From contig JANQMM010000057.1 of NCBI GenBank assembly GCA_028280145.1, positions 1 to 40,034 on the forward strand: a stretch of DNA of 40,034 nucleotides, read 5' to 3'. Of the stretch, positions 32,108 to 39,657 are shown piece by piece (the stretch's first letter is position 1; each line of letters begins with the position of its first letter). This DNA comes from Minisyncoccota bacterium. GTDB taxonomy: Bacteria > Patescibacteriota > Minisyncoccia > Phycocordibacterales > JACZSL01. The position numbers were made by a program, and so were the translations under genes. The notes below the pieces were generated by a model. The model saw only the letters and a program-made list of their open reading frames with translations. It was not told where the DNA came from and did not search any database.

Positions 32108-33352
32108 ATGTCAAAACTACAAGACCAGATCAAAAAGTTGCCCAAAGAGCCGGGAGTCTATTTTTTTGTGGATGCGGCAGGGAGAATACTATATATCGGA
32201 AAAGCCACTTCACTTCGTGATCGTGTACGGAGCTATTTTGCTGGTGATATTGAAGAATCCCGTAGCAAGTTCATCAAGGAAATGACCAAGCGGGTGGTCT
32301 TGGTTGAACACAAGGTAACCGACTCAGTACTTGAGGCTCTCATTCTTGAAGCTTATGAGATCAAGACACATAAGCCACATTACAATACTGTGGGACTTGA
32401 CGATAAGAGCTTCAATCACCTTGTCATCACCAATGAACCGTGGCCTCGACTGCTTGTGGTACGTGAGCATGATCTTGACAAGACCTTTACGAAGAAAGAG
32501 ATAAAATATCTTTTCGGGCCATTTGCCAAAGGGAGGCTGTTCAAGGACGCTTTACAGATGATCCGGAAAATCTTTCCCTATTACGACACAAAACACCCTG
32601 TGGATGAAGAGTTAGCCGGCCCCGGAAAGAAGAAAATACATTTTAATCAGCAGATCGGTCTCTATCCAAAAAAAGAACTCTCAAAAGAGGAGTATGCAAA
32701 AAATATACAACACATCAAGTTATTCTTTGAAGGCAAGAAGAAAAAGCTCATAAAAGCTCTTGAGAAGGAGATGAAAAAGTATGCACAAGCACAGGAATTT
32801 GAAAAAGCGGAAGAAATAAAGCGACAATTGTTTGCACTGACACACATCCAAGATGTCTCGCTTATCGGTGAAGCATTTAAGAAACCACGAATACAAGAGG
32901 AAAGCACAAATTCACGCATCGAAAGTTATGATATTGCGCATTTACAGGGGGGAGCGATGGTGGGTGTGATGGTTGTTGTTGAATACGGGCAACCAGACAC
33001 CAATAGCTATCGAAGATTCAAGATCAAAACTGTCGAGGGGGCAAATGACACGAGCGCGCTTGCCGAAGTATTGATGCGCAGACTCAATCATCCGGAATGG
33101 CAATTACCACGTCTTATCGTTGTTGACGGCGGTAAGGCACAAATAAACGCGATGGAACGTGTCTTGCAAGAAAGCGGCATCCGCATTCCGGTACTTGGAG
33201 TTGTTAAGGACGATAAGCATCGACCTAAGGAAATTCTTGGCTCCAAAGAACTTCGAATCAAGTACGAACGGGACATTCTTCTTGCAAATAGCGAAGCGCA
33301 CCGGTTTGCCATCTCATACCACAGGAAACTAAAACGCCGCGGACTTTTTTGA
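32108..33352 (+). CDS. uvrC: Excinuclease ABC subunit C, short and cysteine-free
   Basis: The 414-residue protein is much shorter than the usual 590-620 residues. It makes both incisions in nucleotide excision repair. The N-terminal GIY-YIG nuclease is intact (GVY 16-18, YIGK 29-32, catalytic Glu81, Asn93). The UVR domain that binds UvrB follows (about 208-244), then the RNase H-like nuclease with Asp275, Asp340 and His398. It ends at the motif HRKLKRRGLF and lacks the tandem helix-hairpin-helix domain. It contains no cysteine at all, so the four-Cys iron-sulfur site of E. coli-type UvrC is missing. Its last bases form part of a terminator with the following gap. Confidence 0.95.
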   Translation: MSKLQDQIKKLPKEPGVYFFVDAAGRILYIGKATSLRDRVRSYFAGDIEESRSKFIKEMTKRVVLVEHKVTDSVLEALILEAYEIKTHKPHYNTVGLDDKSFNHLVITNEPWPRLLVVREHDLDKTFTKKEIKYLFGPFAKGRLFKDALQMIRKIFPYYDTKHPVDEELAGPGKKKIHFNQQIGLYPKKELSKEEYAKNIQHIKLFFEGKKKKLIKALEKEMKKYAQAQEFEKAEEIKRQLFALTHIQDVSLIGEAFKKPRIQEESTNSRIESYDIAHLQGGAMVGVMVVVEYGQPDTNSYRRFKIKTVEGANDTSALAEVLMRRLNHPEWQLPRLIVVDGGKAQINAMERVLQESGIRIPVLGVVKDDKHRPKEILGSKELRIKYERDILLANSEAHRFAISYHRKLKRRGLF

Positions 33353-33366
33353 TAGTTGCGGCGTTT
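33332..33366. terminator. Hairpin between converging uvrC and NSS transporter genes
   Basis: AAACGCCGC (33332-33340) and GCGGCGTTT (33358-33366) form a perfect 9-bp stem with a 17-nt loop. It overlaps the uvrC 3' end and lies 16 nt past the minus-strand transporter stop. Confidence 0.55.
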
Positions 33367-33381
33367 CGATCTGGAGTGTTG

Positions 33382-34845
33382 TTATCTTGTGGTGAGCTTG
33401 TCCAGGATATACCCGACAACCGGCGCCAGAAGTATGGGCAAGAGTCCGATGTAGATAAGTGCCTCCGTCGGATACCCTTCGTAATTCTGCTGAAACTCAT
33501 TATAGATATTCCATATGAGTAGAATGCCGAGGAAAAGGGGTGTGAACCAACGAATGGAGAAAAGCCAAAGCTTTTCGAGGTGTATCTCAGAATGGTCTTT
33601 GATGAAGTCTACTAACTGATTGCCTTTCCAGAGCCAACCAATGATGATCGCCTCAAGAATTCCCATAATGACAAGACCATAACTGACCACGAAATGGTCG
33701 GTGATATCGAGGTAGTAGAGACCGCCCTTTGTTGAATAGAAGAGGCCGGCAAGGATACCGAAGAATGTAATGATGAACGCAATTTTCTTGGGATTTGTCT
33801 TCTTGAATCGGTCTCGAACTGAAACAGCAAGTGCTTCAAGGAGTGAAAACGCGCTATCTATTGCAAGAAGTAGGATCATGCCAAAGAAAAGAATAGCAAT
33901 GACTGAGTTAAGGGCAGGTAACAGGTTGATTGCTTCAGGAAATACGACGAAGACAAGCCCGGGGCCTCCGGAAGCAGCCTCTGCGACAGGAATGCCTTGT
34001 TGGAGAGCCATATAGCCAAGCGTTCCGAACACAACAAGACCTGACATGATGCTTACAAGGAAATTCCCGCCGGCGATCCAAAGCGCACTCTTTGTAATCT
34101 CGGTGCTTTTTCTATTAAGGCTTCCATATGCGATCATTACTCCGAATGCAAGTGAGAGGCTGAAGAATACTTGAGAGAAGGCGGCCAGCCACAGATTTGG
34201 GTCTGCAAGCGAAGACCAGTCGGGGAAGAGGAAAAGACGAATACCGTCTCCTGCGCCGTCAAGTGTTAAAGCGCGAATGATAAGGATGAAAAGAATAACA
34301 AACGGTAGTGTCGCAGTCCATTTTACGACCGCACTAATACTTTTCACTCCTTTCCACGCCGAGAAATATACAAGTGCCCAAGCGAGGAGCAATCCGGCAA
34401 GTACCGGCCATGAAATACCTCCCATCGTAAGCGGGCCGTCAGAGATTTGCAAAACGTCGTTGAAAAAGAAGCTGTTTGCATCGGGTTGCCATTCAAGCGT
34501 AAACGACGCGGCAAAATAATTGACCCCGTACGAGACAACTGCCATGTAATAGGAGATGACAATGAATGCAAGCACGATGGCTGTCCAGCCGATGAAACGA
34601 AAATGTTTCTTTATAGCGCCAAAAGCATCTGCGGCTCCTTTCTGCATTTTTTGACCCAAACCCACTTCGAGCATAAGCAGTGGGATACCGATGAGTATGT
34701 TTGCGATGATGATGGCAAAGACAAATGCGCCCCCTCCATTTTCATACGCCAGATAAGGGAAACGCCATAAATTACCGAGTCCGGCTGCAGATCCAATTGC
34801 GGCAAGGATAAAAATCCACCGGTTCGGCCAATATGTTTTTTCCAT
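33382..34845 (-). CDS. Neurotransmitter:sodium symporter (NSS/SNF) family transporter
   Basis: The 487-residue protein has the LeuT-type layout of about 12 membrane segments. The first carries the family signature AAIGSAAGLGNLWRFPYLAYENGGGAF, which holds the sodium and substrate contacts. Later signatures are present: the LGQ motif (EVGLGQKMQKGAADAF) and ILFFGMILLLAIDSAFSLLEA in the eighth segment, which supplies the other sodium ligands. Bacterial members import amino acids with Na+; the exact substrate is not readable. For an organism with few visible biosynthetic genes, amino acid scavenging is a sensible role. The ATG at 34845 has no Shine-Dalgarno; a TATAAT lies about 35 nt upstream. Confidence 0.95.
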   Translation of the reverse strand: MEKTYWPNRWIFILAAIGSAAGLGNLWRFPYLAYENGGGAFVFAIIIANILIGIPLLMLEVGLGQKMQKGAADAFGAIKKHFRFIGWTAIVLAFIVISYYMAVVSYGVNYFAASFTLEWQPDANSFFFNDVLQISDGPLTMGGISWPVLAGLLLAWALVYFSAWKGVKSISAVVKWTATLPFVILFILIIRALTLDGAGDGIRLFLFPDWSSLADPNLWLAAFSQVFFSLSLAFGVMIAYGSLNRKSTEITKSALWIAGGNFLVSIMSGLVVFGTLGYMALQQGIPVAEAASGGPGLVFVVFPEAINLLPALNSVIAILFFGMILLLAIDSAFSLLEALAVSVRDRFKKTNPKKIAFIITFFGILAGLFYSTKGGLYYLDITDHFVVSYGLVIMGILEAIIIGWLWKGNQLVDFIKDHSEIHLEKLWLFSIRWFTPLFLGILLIWNIYNEFQQNYEGYPTEALIYIGLLPILLAPVVGYILDKLTTR

Positions 34846-34880
34846 ACATAACTGTTTAGCTAGTAAAAGATTCTATTTTC

Positions 34881-34908
34881 ATTATATATGCCGACTTTTC
34901 CTCTGCAA
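34881..34908 (-). promoter_or_regulatory. Candidate promoter of the NSS transporter gene
   Basis: On the minus strand TTGCAG (34903-34908), a 16-nt spacer and TATAAT (34881-34886) lie about 35 nt before the ATG. Confidence 0.4.
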
Positions 34909-34945
34909 GGGTCTTTGTTTGGCGCGTCTGAGGCAGGTAATCTGT

Positions 34946-34951
34946 TACAAT
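34946..34951 (+). promoter_or_regulatory. -10 element TACAAT, leaderless start of ddl
   Basis: TACAAT is followed by 7 nt (TGAACGT) and the ATG at 34959. Confidence 0.55.
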
Positions 34952-34958
34952 TGAACGT

Positions 34959-35921
34959 ATGAGCAAAATTCGAGTTGGCGTATTGCGTGGCGGACCTAGT
35001 TCTGAGTATGAGGTTTCTCTAAAATCAGGTAACACAGTACTTCATAATCTCTCAGAGTATCGCTATGACATAAAAGATATTTATATTGACAAAGAAGGTG
35101 CGTGGCATATGCATGGACGGCCGCGCAAGCCGGTGGATGTTCTGGATCATATTGATGTGGCGTTTTTGGCGCTTCATGGTGAATACGGTGAGGACGGCAA
35201 GATCCAAAGACTTCTTGATCAGTTTGGTGTTCCGTATACCGGCTCAGGAGCATATGCCTCGACCTTGAGTATGCATAAAGCAGAAACAAAAAGGATGTTA
35301 CAGCACCTGGACGTTAAGTTTGCCCGTCATGAATTACTTGCCGCTTCAGCTGACATCAGAAGTCAGTTGATCGATATAGTGCGTCTGTTCGCCTTTCCGC
35401 TCATTGTAAAGCCGGCACGCGGCGGCTCCAGTGTGGGGTTAACTCTGGTAAAGGACAAAGATGCTCTTGCTGATGCCGTTCGAAAAGCATTTGCGGTTTC
35501 AGATCTTGTAATGGTCGAGGAGTATATTTCGGGTCGTGAAGCAACCTGTGGGGTTGTAGAGAATTTTCGCGGAGAGGGTATATACGCATTTTTTCCGGTA
35601 GAGATTATTCCGGCACATGATGATAATCTTTTCGACTATGAAGCCAAATATAGCGGCAAAAGTCAGGAGATTTGCCCCGCACAGTTTGATCGAACAACAA
35701 GCAAGAAACTACAGGAACTTGCCAAAATGGCTCATCAAGAAATGGGACTTCGACACTATTCACGCTCTGATTTCATGGTCACTCCCGGAGGTATTTATTT
35801 CCTTGAGGTAAATACACTTCCGGGTTTGACTGAAGAGTCGCTTTTGCCTAAATCCATCAAAGCGGTCGGCTCATCTTTGCAGGAATTTCTTGACCACATC
35901 ATTTCGCTTGCCAGGGGATAG
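34959..35921 (+). CDS. ddl: D-alanine--D-alanine ligase
   Basis: The 320-residue ATP-grasp enzyme joins two D-alanines for the peptidoglycan precursor. Seen: the N-terminal GGPSSEYEVSLKSG loop with the substrate-binding Glu, the ALHGEYGEDGKIQ motif, YTGSGAYASTLSMHKAETK, ATP contacts in FPLIVKPARGGSSVGL and VMVEEYISGREATCGV, and the metal and substrate end SRSDFMVTPGGIYFLEVNTLPGLTEESLLP. All catalytic regions appear intact at standard length. The product D-Ala-D-Ala is the structure trimmed by the VanY-like enzyme at 7042. It is divergent from the NSS transporter and is followed 30 nt later by tRNA-Ala. Confidence 0.96.
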   Translation: MSKIRVGVLRGGPSSEYEVSLKSGNTVLHNLSEYRYDIKDIYIDKEGAWHMHGRPRKPVDVLDHIDVAFLALHGEYGEDGKIQRLLDQFGVPYTGSGAYASTLSMHKAETKRMLQHLDVKFARHELLAASADIRSQLIDIVRLFAFPLIVKPARGGSSVGLTLVKDKDALADAVRKAFAVSDLVMVEEYISGREATCGVVENFRGEGIYAFFPVEIIPAHDDNLFDYEAKYSGKSQEICPAQFDRTTSKKLQELAKMAHQEMGLRHYSRSDFMVTPGGIYFLEVNTLPGLTEESLLPKSIKAVGSSLQEFLDHIISLARG

Positions 35922-35951
35922 GCGTATGGTATAAAGTAATGGCTATTGTAA

Positions 35952-36024
35952 GGGCCTGTAGCTCATCTGGTAGAGCGCCTCATTTGCACTGAGGAGGTGG
36001 CGGGTTCGAGTCCTGTCAGGTCCA
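35952..36024 (+). tRNA. tRNA-Ala(TGC)
   Basis: The 73-nt cloverleaf has acceptor stem GGGCCTG/CAGGTCC with the G3-U70 pair that marks alanine tRNAs, anticodon stem CCTCA/TGAGG around loop TTTGCAC (anticodon TGC, 35985-35987), and a TGG.GGGTTCGAGTCC T arm. The discriminator base is A. The 3' CCA is not encoded. TATAAA at about 35930 may be its -10. Confidence 0.95.
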
Positions 36025-36030
36025 CTGAGA

Positions 36031-36065
36031 AAAATACCCTCACAATCAAAGGGTATTTTCTTTTG
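36031..36065 (+). terminator. Intrinsic terminator after tRNA-Ala
   Basis: AAAATACCCT (36031-36040) and AGGGTATTTT (36050-36059) form a perfect 10-bp stem with a 9-nt loop, followed by CTTTT. Confidence 0.85.
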
Positions 36066-36085
36066 CCACATCCTCAATACCCCTC

Positions 36086-36110
36086 ATGGCCTAGAACGTT
36101 TCTAGGCCAT
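36086..36110. repeat. Perfect 11-bp inverted repeat upstream of sensor kinase 2
   Basis: ATGGCCTAGAA and TTCTAGGCCAT flank a 3-nt CGT. TTGTTTGG follows, so it could be a second weak terminator or a protein-binding site. Confidence 0.6.
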
Positions 36111-36127
36111 TTGTTTGGTGTAAGAAT

Positions 36128-36145
36128 CTTACGATATATCGTAAG
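36128..36145. promoter_or_regulatory. 18-bp perfect palindrome, possible operator
   Basis: CTTACGATATATCGTAAG is a perfect dyad of 18 bp centred in the gap between tRNA-Ala and sensor kinase 2, followed by GTTTTTAG. It is either an operator or a terminator hairpin. Confidence 0.45.
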
Positions 36146-36298
36146 GTTTTTAGCTTGATAGGTTACTACTGGATTCTGCCAGGTTATTTCTTTTATATTT
36201 ATTTTAGATAAACTTTAGAAAAAATTTATCCTCTCTGGATTACTATGAGCGCGTAAGGCAATGTTGGGCTAAACAGACAACGTAAAGCCTTTTAGGAT
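36146..36298 (+). other. AT-rich leader of sensor kinase 2 with a hairpin
   Basis: The AT-rich stretch before the kinase has no clear -35/-10 pair. Just before the ATG, AAGGC (36255-36259) pairs with GCCTT (36287-36291) and GTTG (36263-36266) with CAAC (36278-36281), a possible leader hairpin. No Shine-Dalgarno is evident except AGGA directly beside the ATG. Confidence 0.4.
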
Positions 36299-38485
36299 AT
36301 GTCTAAGGACACTGAAATTGCACTCAGATTGATATTTGGGGCACTTGTACTTACATCTCTTATCGGAGGTGTTGGCTTTTTTGGCTTGCAAGCCTCCAGT
36401 GATATAGAAGATTCATTCATCGAATTTCGTAACACCAAAATACCGGTTATTATTTCCGCTACCGAGATCAGTGACTATGTTAAGCGGGCCGAGGGAAGTC
36501 TCTATTTTTATTTACTGCTACAAAGCCAGGGAAATAAGAACAAATTCTTTGCCAACCTTGATGCTTTGGATAAGGAAATTTCAACTCTGGCTTCTCTTGA
36601 GGAAGACGATGAAGAAGAGTACGAGGAGTCAGAAAGCATTGTGGAAGCGGAAGAAGAAGCCATCGAAGAGTTGTCGGAACTTAGTGAAGAGATGCGCATG
36701 GTTGGAGCGCAGTTGATTGAGTTACGCGACTCTCCTGATTTTATCGAAAATGGAGGCTTTAATGATGCTACATATCTTGAACTGTTTGATTCTATGATAC
36801 GTACTGTGGCTACAGCACGTGACGTGAGTGTCGAGTTTGCTCGTTTTGAGGCGGATGAGTTGAGTCACCAAATTGTTTTGGAAGTGGCTATAGAAATGCA
36901 AAGCTCTGTGCGGCAAGTGGAGACTCTTTTACAGCGACATATACTGTTGGGTGATGAAGCAGCCGAAGATGCCTACTTTAAGGAACGTGCGCGTCTTGTG
37001 GAGCAAGTTGCTATTTTAAATGACCGAGCATTGGGCGAGACGGGAAAGGGTATCGCAGAGGGCTTGGAAGAGATGTTGATCACGTTTGAAAATATAGCTC
37101 AAGCTCTTATTGAGGAACATCAACATCATCACCACGAAGATTCGGAACACATACATGAGGGCATTCACCACTCGAGTCTTCTCTCAGAGCTTGGGAGTAT
37201 TGTTTCTTCAATGAATGAAGCAGGTATTGAGTTGGTCAAAGATCAAGCACTCTTCTTAAGTCGTAGTGAAGAATTGGTGAATACGGCACAAACTTCGGAA
37301 CGCAACATGATCATTGTGATGATCGCGGCAATATTATTTGCGATAGGAGTAAGTGTTGTTACAGGATACTACATCACACGGCTGCTTCGTTTAGGGCAGG
37401 CTGAAAGCCTGTTTCGCAGGGACATCCTCGACACGCTACCGGAAGCGTTGTTCCTTACCAGCGAAGAGGGAATCATCCGACAGATAAACCCGAGTGTGGA
37501 ACGCCTCTTCGGATATACTCCAAAAGAGCTTGTCGGCACTTCGATAGCAAACTTTTTTGCCTCTTCGGCAACACCTAAGGAGTACTCTACAAATATACTT
37601 CAGGCCATCGGCTTGCATGAGCTTGGAACAAACGTTAATGCCAAGGGATACACCATGAACATGACAACAAAGGACAAGAAAAGTATACCCGCACGGTTGT
37701 ATTGTCGTATCATACACAAGAAAAACGAAGAATCTCCTTACATACTCTTTGTGATACTCGACAGACGAACAGAAATTGAACTGGACAATATGAAACGAGA
37801 ATTTGTATCAGTTGCCTCACATCAACTGCGCACACCACTTACTGCAATGCGTGGCAATATTGAAAATCTACTCGATGGCATCTTTGGAGACTTCACTGAG
37901 GATCAGCGCGAAGTACTGCGAGACACTTCCTTTGCGGCGGAACGTTTGATAAATCTCATCAATGAATTTTTGGATGTCTCGCGAATACAAAAAGGAACCC
38001 TTGAGCTCACCATAACAGATGTCAATATATCAGAAGTCATACGATCGGTAATAGGGGAACTTAGAGATTATGCCAAGCGGCATCGCGTTACGCTTTCATT
38101 ACATATCCCAAAGAAAGATGTCTTTGTGTCCGGAGATGAACTTCGTGTGCGTCAGGTTGTACAAAATCTCGTCGATAATGCAATCAAATACAGCTCTCCG
38201 AAGAATCCCGATGTCTGTATAGAAATCTCTAAGGCCAAGGATAATATGATCGAGGTCATAATTGCAGACAACGGTATTGGTATCCCGGAGAGAGAACAGG
38301 ATAAGTTGTTCAACCGCTTTTTCCGAGCATCAAATGTCTCAAAAGTTGGCAGTAGCGGCACGGGACTGGGCTTGTATATTGTTAAAACAATTATACAAAA
38401 ACATGGCGGGAAAATCTGGTTTGACTCAAAAGAAGACAAAGGTACTGCTTTCCATTTTCTATTACCCGTTTCAAAGAAATCATAA
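36299..38485 (+). CDS. Membrane sensor histidine kinase 2 with His-rich sensor loop and PAS domain
   Basis: The 728-residue protein has two membrane segments (about 8-30 and 336-359) flanking a roughly 300-residue helical sensor. The sensor contains an acidic cluster (about 100-132, mostly Glu/Asp) and a cluster of ten histidines (274-291, HQHHHHEDSEHIHEGIHH). In the cytoplasm come a PAS domain (about 370-490), HisKA with phospho-acceptor His508 in ASHQLRTPLTA, and an ATPase domain (N box NLVDNAIKYS 623-632, G1 DNGIGI 657-662, G2 GTGLGL 687-692). The His and acidic clusters suggest sensing of a metal or pH outside the membrane, an inference only. Two receivers follow directly. Confidence 0.93.
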   Translation: MSKDTEIALRLIFGALVLTSLIGGVGFFGLQASSDIEDSFIEFRNTKIPVIISATEISDYVKRAEGSLYFYLLLQSQGNKNKFFANLDALDKEISTLASLEEDDEEEYEESESIVEAEEEAIEELSELSEEMRMVGAQLIELRDSPDFIENGGFNDATYLELFDSMIRTVATARDVSVEFARFEADELSHQIVLEVAIEMQSSVRQVETLLQRHILLGDEAAEDAYFKERARLVEQVAILNDRALGETGKGIAEGLEEMLITFENIAQALIEEHQHHHHEDSEHIHEGIHHSSLLSELGSIVSSMNEAGIELVKDQALFLSRSEELVNTAQTSERNMIIVMIAAILFAIGVSVVTGYYITRLLRLGQAESLFRRDILDTLPEALFLTSEEGIIRQINPSVERLFGYTPKELVGTSIANFFASSATPKEYSTNILQAIGLHELGTNVNAKGYTMNMTTKDKKSIPARLYCRIIHKKNEESPYILFVILDRRTEIELDNMKREFVSVASHQLRTPLTAMRGNIENLLDGIFGDFTEDQREVLRDTSFAAERLINLINEFLDVSRIQKGTLELTITDVNISEVIRSVIGELRDYAKRHRVTLSLHIPKKDVFVSGDELRVRQVVQNLVDNAIKYSSPKNPDVCIEISKAKDNMIEVIIADNGIGIPEREQDKLFNRFFRASNVSKVGSSGTGLGLYIVKTIIQKHGGKIWFDSKEDKGTAFHFLLPVSKKS

Positions 38486-38487
38486 TT

Positions 38488-38895
38488 ATGTCACTTGAAA
38501 ACAAAAAAATTCTACTTGTCGAAGATGATGAACAGATAAATCGGGTGTTCCGAGATCGGTTGGCGCAAGCCGGAGCTGATGTTATTTCGGTATTCGACGG
38601 ACATCAGGCTCTACAAACACTCAAAGCCGGGGAAAGTATCGATCTGATCCTGACTGATCTGTCCATGCCTCAGCTGAGTGGCTATGACATGTTGCATTTG
38701 CTTCGATCAGACACACAGACCACTAATATTCCTGTCCTGGTGCTCACCAACACAAGTAACCATACTTCATTTAATAGCCAGTTTGGGCAACAGGTCGACA
38801 TAGCGATCGCGCTTAAGAGTGACATCAGACCGGCACAGATCGTTGAAAAAGCGGAAACATTAATAGCTAATAATGCTAAACATCATGGACAATAA
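38488..38895 (+). CDS. Stand-alone receiver domain protein
   Basis: The 135-residue protein is a single receiver: Glu12-Asp13-Asp14 acidic pocket (LLVEDDEQ), phospho-acceptor Asp57 (LILTDLSMP), Thr87 and Lys110. The loop between Thr87 and Lys110 (NTSNHTSFNSQFGQQVDIAIA) departs from the usual GA.DY region, so its output surface differs from its neighbour. There is no DNA-binding or enzymatic output domain. It starts 2 nt after the sensor kinase stop and overlaps the next receiver, so all three are one operon. Confidence 0.9.
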   Translation: MSLENKKILLVEDDEQINRVFRDRLAQAGADVISVFDGHQALQTLKAGESIDLILTDLSMPQLSGYDMLHLLRSDTQTTNIPVLVLTNTSNHTSFNSQFGQQVDIAIALKSDIRPAQIVEKAETLIANNAKHHGQ

Positions 38896-39265
38896 AAAAG
38901 CAAGAATTCTTCTATGCGAAGACGATGAATTTATCAGGAAATCATATGCGGCGCGACTCAAAGCGGAAGGGTATGAACCGATTCTTGCGATAAACGGAGA
39001 AGAGGCGAGCCAAAAAATAGTTTCAGAGAAACCCGACCTTGTACTGCTTGATATTATGATGCCCGTAAAGGACGGCTTTACTGTTCTCAAAGAAGCAAAA
39101 GAAAACGGTGAGATCAAAGATATTCCTATCGTTGTTTTCTCTAACCTTGGACAAGAAACCGATATCCAGGAAGCGATGTCGCTTGGTGCCGTTGATTACC
39201 TCACCAAATCAAACTTAACCATGAAGGAAATGATCGCAAAGATAGAAGAACACCTTTCTCAATGA
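38885..39265 (+). CDS. Stand-alone receiver domain protein, paralogue of the 28163 C-terminal receiver
   Basis: The 126-residue protein is a complete receiver with Glu12-Asp13-Asp14, phospho-acceptor Asp56 (VLLDIMMPVKDG), Ser86 and Lys108. Its segment FSNLGQETDIQEAMSLGAVDYLTKSNLT closely resembles the C-terminal receiver of the protein at 28163 (LSNLGQDSDIKKAKELGADDFLIKANFS), so the two are paralogues. It has no output domain. The ATG at 38885 overlaps the previous receiver by 11 nt; an in-frame ATG at 38873 would overlap by 23. A strong terminator follows. Confidence 0.9.
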   Translation: MDNKKARILLCEDDEFIRKSYAARLKAEGYEPILAINGEEASQKIVSEKPDLVLLDIMMPVKDGFTVLKEAKENGEIKDIPIVVFSNLGQETDIQEAMSLGAVDYLTKSNLTMKEMIAKIEEHLSQ

Positions 39266-39289
39266 TCCGCTCTATTTGACTTAGTAGAC

Positions 39290-39321
39290 AGCAAAAAACT
39301 CCCTAAGGGGAGTTTTTTGCT
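39290..39321. terminator. Bidirectional intrinsic terminator, 14-bp perfect stem
   Basis: AGCAAAAAACTCCC and GGGAGTTTTTTGCT pair perfectly around TAAG. The A and T runs let it end transcription of the receiver operon (+) and of the DUF5679 gene (-). Confidence 0.85.
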
Positions 39322-39333
39322 CTTGGAGGGGTC

Positions 39334-39555
39334 TTACGCCGCTTCTTTGTATTCAACACCTTCATCCTTAAGTTTCATTGCTTGCCCTTCACTAAGAAAC
39401 TTGAACATGTTCGCGTCGCATAATCCACATTGCCCACGCGCCGAATAGCGACCTTTTTCGTTCTTTTCGACACGAAGACTGGTCATTTTTTGCATTTGGT
39501 GTTCTTCGCCTTTTTGATGACGACATTTCATGCAAAGCGCTTCTAATTCAGCCAT
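39334..39555 (-). CDS. DUF5679-type small zinc-ribbon protein
   Basis: The 73-residue protein has two CxxC knuckles, Cys8/Cys11 (CMKC) and Cys43/Cys46 (CGLC), separated by a basic strand segment (MTSLRVEKNEKGRYSARGQ). This is the pattern of DUF5679, small zinc ribbons with the AxCxxC ... G.Cp.Cg.k.fr layout. Related short proteins are thought to bind nucleic acid or ribosome-related partners, but none is characterised that I can name. The C-terminal tail (EGQAMKLKDEGVEYKEAA) is acidic. A TATACT on the minus strand near 39595 may be the -10, with a leader of about 35 nt. Confidence 0.85.
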   Translation of the reverse strand: MAELEALCMKCRHQKGEEHQMQKMTSLRVEKNEKGRYSARGQCGLCDANMFKFLSEGQAMKLKDEGVEYKEAA

Positions 39556-39657
39556 ATGCCTGTAGTGATTAGTGATTAATACCTATTTACCAGTATACAC
39601 CCTTGTATGGGCATATTTAACTGAATGTGGGGACATCCAAAAAGGACACGGTATGCC

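Noticed and set aside
39565..39582. AT-rich direct repeat (GTGATTA twice)
   Set aside because: Only two 7-8 nt units; no sign of a mobile element or array.
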